A DNA stretch of 64,000 nucleotides from Arthrobacter castelli DSM 16402 (GTDB taxonomy: Bacteria; Actinomycetota; Actinomycetes; Actinomycetales; Micrococcaceae), in the NCBI RefSeq assembly GCF_000430705.1, contig NZ_AUMN01000004.1, positions 124,001 through 188,000 of the forward strand, given 5' to 3'. The position numbers were made by a program, and so were the translations under genes. How positions within the stretch are numbered: the stretch's first letter is position 1; each line of letters starts with the position of its first letter. Below are positions 62,471 through 64,000 of this stretch, piece after piece. The notes under the pieces were generated by a model. That model was given only the letters and a program-made list of their open reading frames with translations, made no database searches and had not been told where the DNA came from.

Positions 62471-63578
62471 TTAGGCCGTGCTCATGGCGGCCCCGTTCTG
62501 CAGGGGTGCGGCCGCGGACCAGCACCATCCGGCCAGTTCCCTGGCGATCGCGGTATTGGCCTTGGTCCGGCGTTTACCGTGGGCATCGAAGCGTTCCCAT
62601 TGGTGGTGTAGTCGATGATTGCCTTCCATGGCGCGGGTCCGGGTGGCGGGGTCGACGAGGTCGAACTGACGCAATAGGCGCACGCCTGGACGCGTGTAGG
62701 GGCGTTGGTGAAGCCATGCCGCTTCGATGAGCAGCCGGCGTGCGTAGGTGTTGCCGGCCTTGGTGATCGGTCCCTGGCTGCGGGTCTGGCCGGAGGAGTG
62801 CTCGCTGGGGGGTGAGTCCGAGATAGGCGCCGATGGAGGCGCCGGTGAAACGGGTCCAGTCTCCGACCTCGACTGCCAGCCCGAAGCCGGTGGTGAGTTG
62901 GATGCCGCGGAAACACATCAGCGCGTTGATCACCGGGAAGTACTCTCAGTCCGGGGCCAGATTCGTGATGTGCTGTTCCAGAGATTTCAGGTGCTGCAGC
63001 TGCAGGATTTGAAGTTCAACATCGGCTTCGAGGGTCAGCTGCGCGGGGCGCTGATCGAAATGCTGGTGGTTCAGCCAGGCGATATGTGTTTGGGTCCAGT
63101 GGGTCTTTTCCGGGTAGTGCAGTCCTTTGCGCAGTAGCAGCGCGTTGATGCGTTGGCGGCTGTGAGCCAGTTCCTTAGCCGCCGTTGCCCGGGCACGGGA
63201 GAGGTCGCGGAGTGCTTCCTGATCCGGCGAAGGCACCCGTACCGGCACGATTTCACCCAGGCTGAGCATATGGGCCAACGCCATCGCATCGCGACGATCC
63301 GTTTTGACCCGGTCTCCAGGTGCCCGCAGAAGCTTCGAGCCAGCGGCGACGACGCAGTCGATGCCGGCCTCGATCAGATACCTGGCCAAGCCGAAGCCGG
63401 TGGGCCCGGCCTCGTAGGCGACTCGCACCGGTGCGTCGAAGCGTTGGACCCACGACCGTACCGCGACCGGGTCCGAGGCCATCTTCTCCCGGAAAACTTC
63501 CCCGGTTTGGGTGTTCATGGCGCAGCCAACAATGCTCTGGGCATGGACATCGAGGCCAATATAGGTATGCTCAAACAT
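62471..63578 (-). pseudogene. IS110-family transposase, inactivated
   Basis: Starts at the ATG at 63578 (MFEHTYIGLDVHAQSIVGCA) behind GGGAGG. The N-terminal RuvC-like DEDD domain has IGLDVHA, YEAGPTGFGL, and TDRRDAMALAHM. An in-frame TGA at 62948-62946 interrupts it after NLAPD; the same frame then resumes with EYFPVINALMCFRGIQLTTG and DWTRFTGASIGAYLGLTP. There a run of six G (62807-62812) shifts the frame; with five, it would read LGLTPSEHSSGQTRSQGPIT... to the TAA at 62471, including the C-terminal Tnp_20 domain with its catalytic Ser (SEHSSG). One nonsense and one frameshift make it dead unless sequencing is at fault. Confidence 0.85.
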
Positions 63579-64000
63579 GTCGGGACCTCCCAAGATTCAA
63601 ATGTGGCACTACCAGTCAATACCCGACCGGGCCAGCAGCCCAGAGGATATTTGGTACCGGTAACCCACGATCTTTTGAACAGAAGGTCCCGGCCCCACTA
63701 CCGGCCCGTGCCGATACAGGACAGTACCGGCCGGGGCAGGGGACCCGCGGCGCCACTTACAGCGCCACTGCACCAGGTGCGACCATGCCGGCGCCGCCGG
63801 GAAGCCCCGGCGATAATGACTACTACCGGACGGGCCGGTAACCTTTCCGGCCCCACCCTCATATTGTCTAAACGATACTGTTGTTCAGTCGAGGTGTTAG
63901 GTGTCGCATTGTTTGATGATGATGCCTAACAACCCGCCCATGCTAAAGGTACGGCAGGGGTAGAACCCATCCCCCGAGTTCTGAATGGAAGCCTATTATT
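63579..64000. other. Upstream flank of IS110, no gene seen
   Basis: 422 bp. In IS110-group elements the non-coding end before the transposase gene encodes the bridge RNA; here that would lie on the minus strand within about 63,579-63,850, but I cannot fold or delimit it. Short repeats such as ggtaccggtaac (63652-63663) are present. Further on, TGTTAGG (63895-63901) and CCTAACA (63925-63931) form a 7-bp inverted repeat with a 23-base centre. Confidence 0.45.

Noticed and set aside
63895-63931. Inverted repeat as an IS terminal repeat
   Set aside because: IS110 elements lack such ends and there is no partner copy at the other side.
1-64000. tRNA, rRNA, CRISPR array or replication origin
   Set aside because: No T-loop/acceptor pair, rRNA core sequence, spaced repeats or DnaA-box cluster was noticed by reading; a covariance scan was not possible.

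Overview
The window is high-GC chromosomal DNA of an actinobacterium, most likely of the order Micrococcales (inference). The evidence is a dense core cluster mtrA-mtrB-lpqB-comF-hpf-ycaQ-like-secA, which broadly follows the Rv3246c to Rv3235 order of Mycobacterium tuberculosis, together with a large NAD-dependent glutamate dehydrogenase and a pdtaS/whiB1 pair. I cannot name the genus from sequence alone.

Layout. 1-4.3 kb (minus): a tightly overlapping operon of a GPDP-type membrane protein, a DUF4129 protein, a DUF4350 protein and a MoxR AAA+ ATPase, running out of the window towards a probable DUF58 gene. 4.4-14.7 kb (plus): MtrAB/LpqB envelope signalling, ComF, ribosome hibernation factor, a YcaQ-like winged-helix protein and SecA. 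14.7-16.8 kb: an Rv3235-like protein, a LysM membrane protein and a divergent conserved protein with a probable leaderless promoter. 16.9-23.5 kb: a 6.4 kb Tn554-like transposon (TnpA, TnpB, TnpC) inserted inside a small helix-turn-helix (HTH, excisionase-like) gene. The two halves of that gene are left at the two ends of the element, and the element brings its own complete copy. 23.7-37.8 kb: SAF/CpaB-like and CpaE-like proteins, glutamate dehydrogenase, PdtaS, WhiB1, a small membrane protein, a 1374-residue FHA-FtsK/SpoIIIE ATPase, and the first 90 codons of cpaF/tadA.

That cpaF gene ends abruptly at about 37.8 kb, and the remaining 26 kb looks accessory and eroded. It holds two separate ABC-2 exporter plus NarL-type two-component modules (38-41.4 kb and 52.4-56.1 kb), remnants of a Mu/TniA-like and an IS4-like transposase, a decayed IS110, and broken copies of terC, an FAD monooxygenase and a ketopantoate reductase. 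It also holds an intact terC behind a probable yybP-ykoY manganese riboswitch, a universal stress protein, a nucleotidyltransferase resembling aminoglycoside-modifying enzymes, and an overlapping FAD monooxygenase / membrane protein / Tat-exported multicopper oxidase operon facing a marR gene across a 20-bp palindrome.

The most interesting structure is the transposon at 16,965-23,353. It has imperfect 20-bp terminal inverted repeats, a 5-bp direct repeat (CCGCG) as probable crossover core, and an element-borne replacement of the disrupted gene whose corresponding core is changed. That arrangement would let the element insert into a conserved gene without loss of its function, and might make the replacement copy a poor target. 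No tRNA, rRNA or CRISPR array was recognised.
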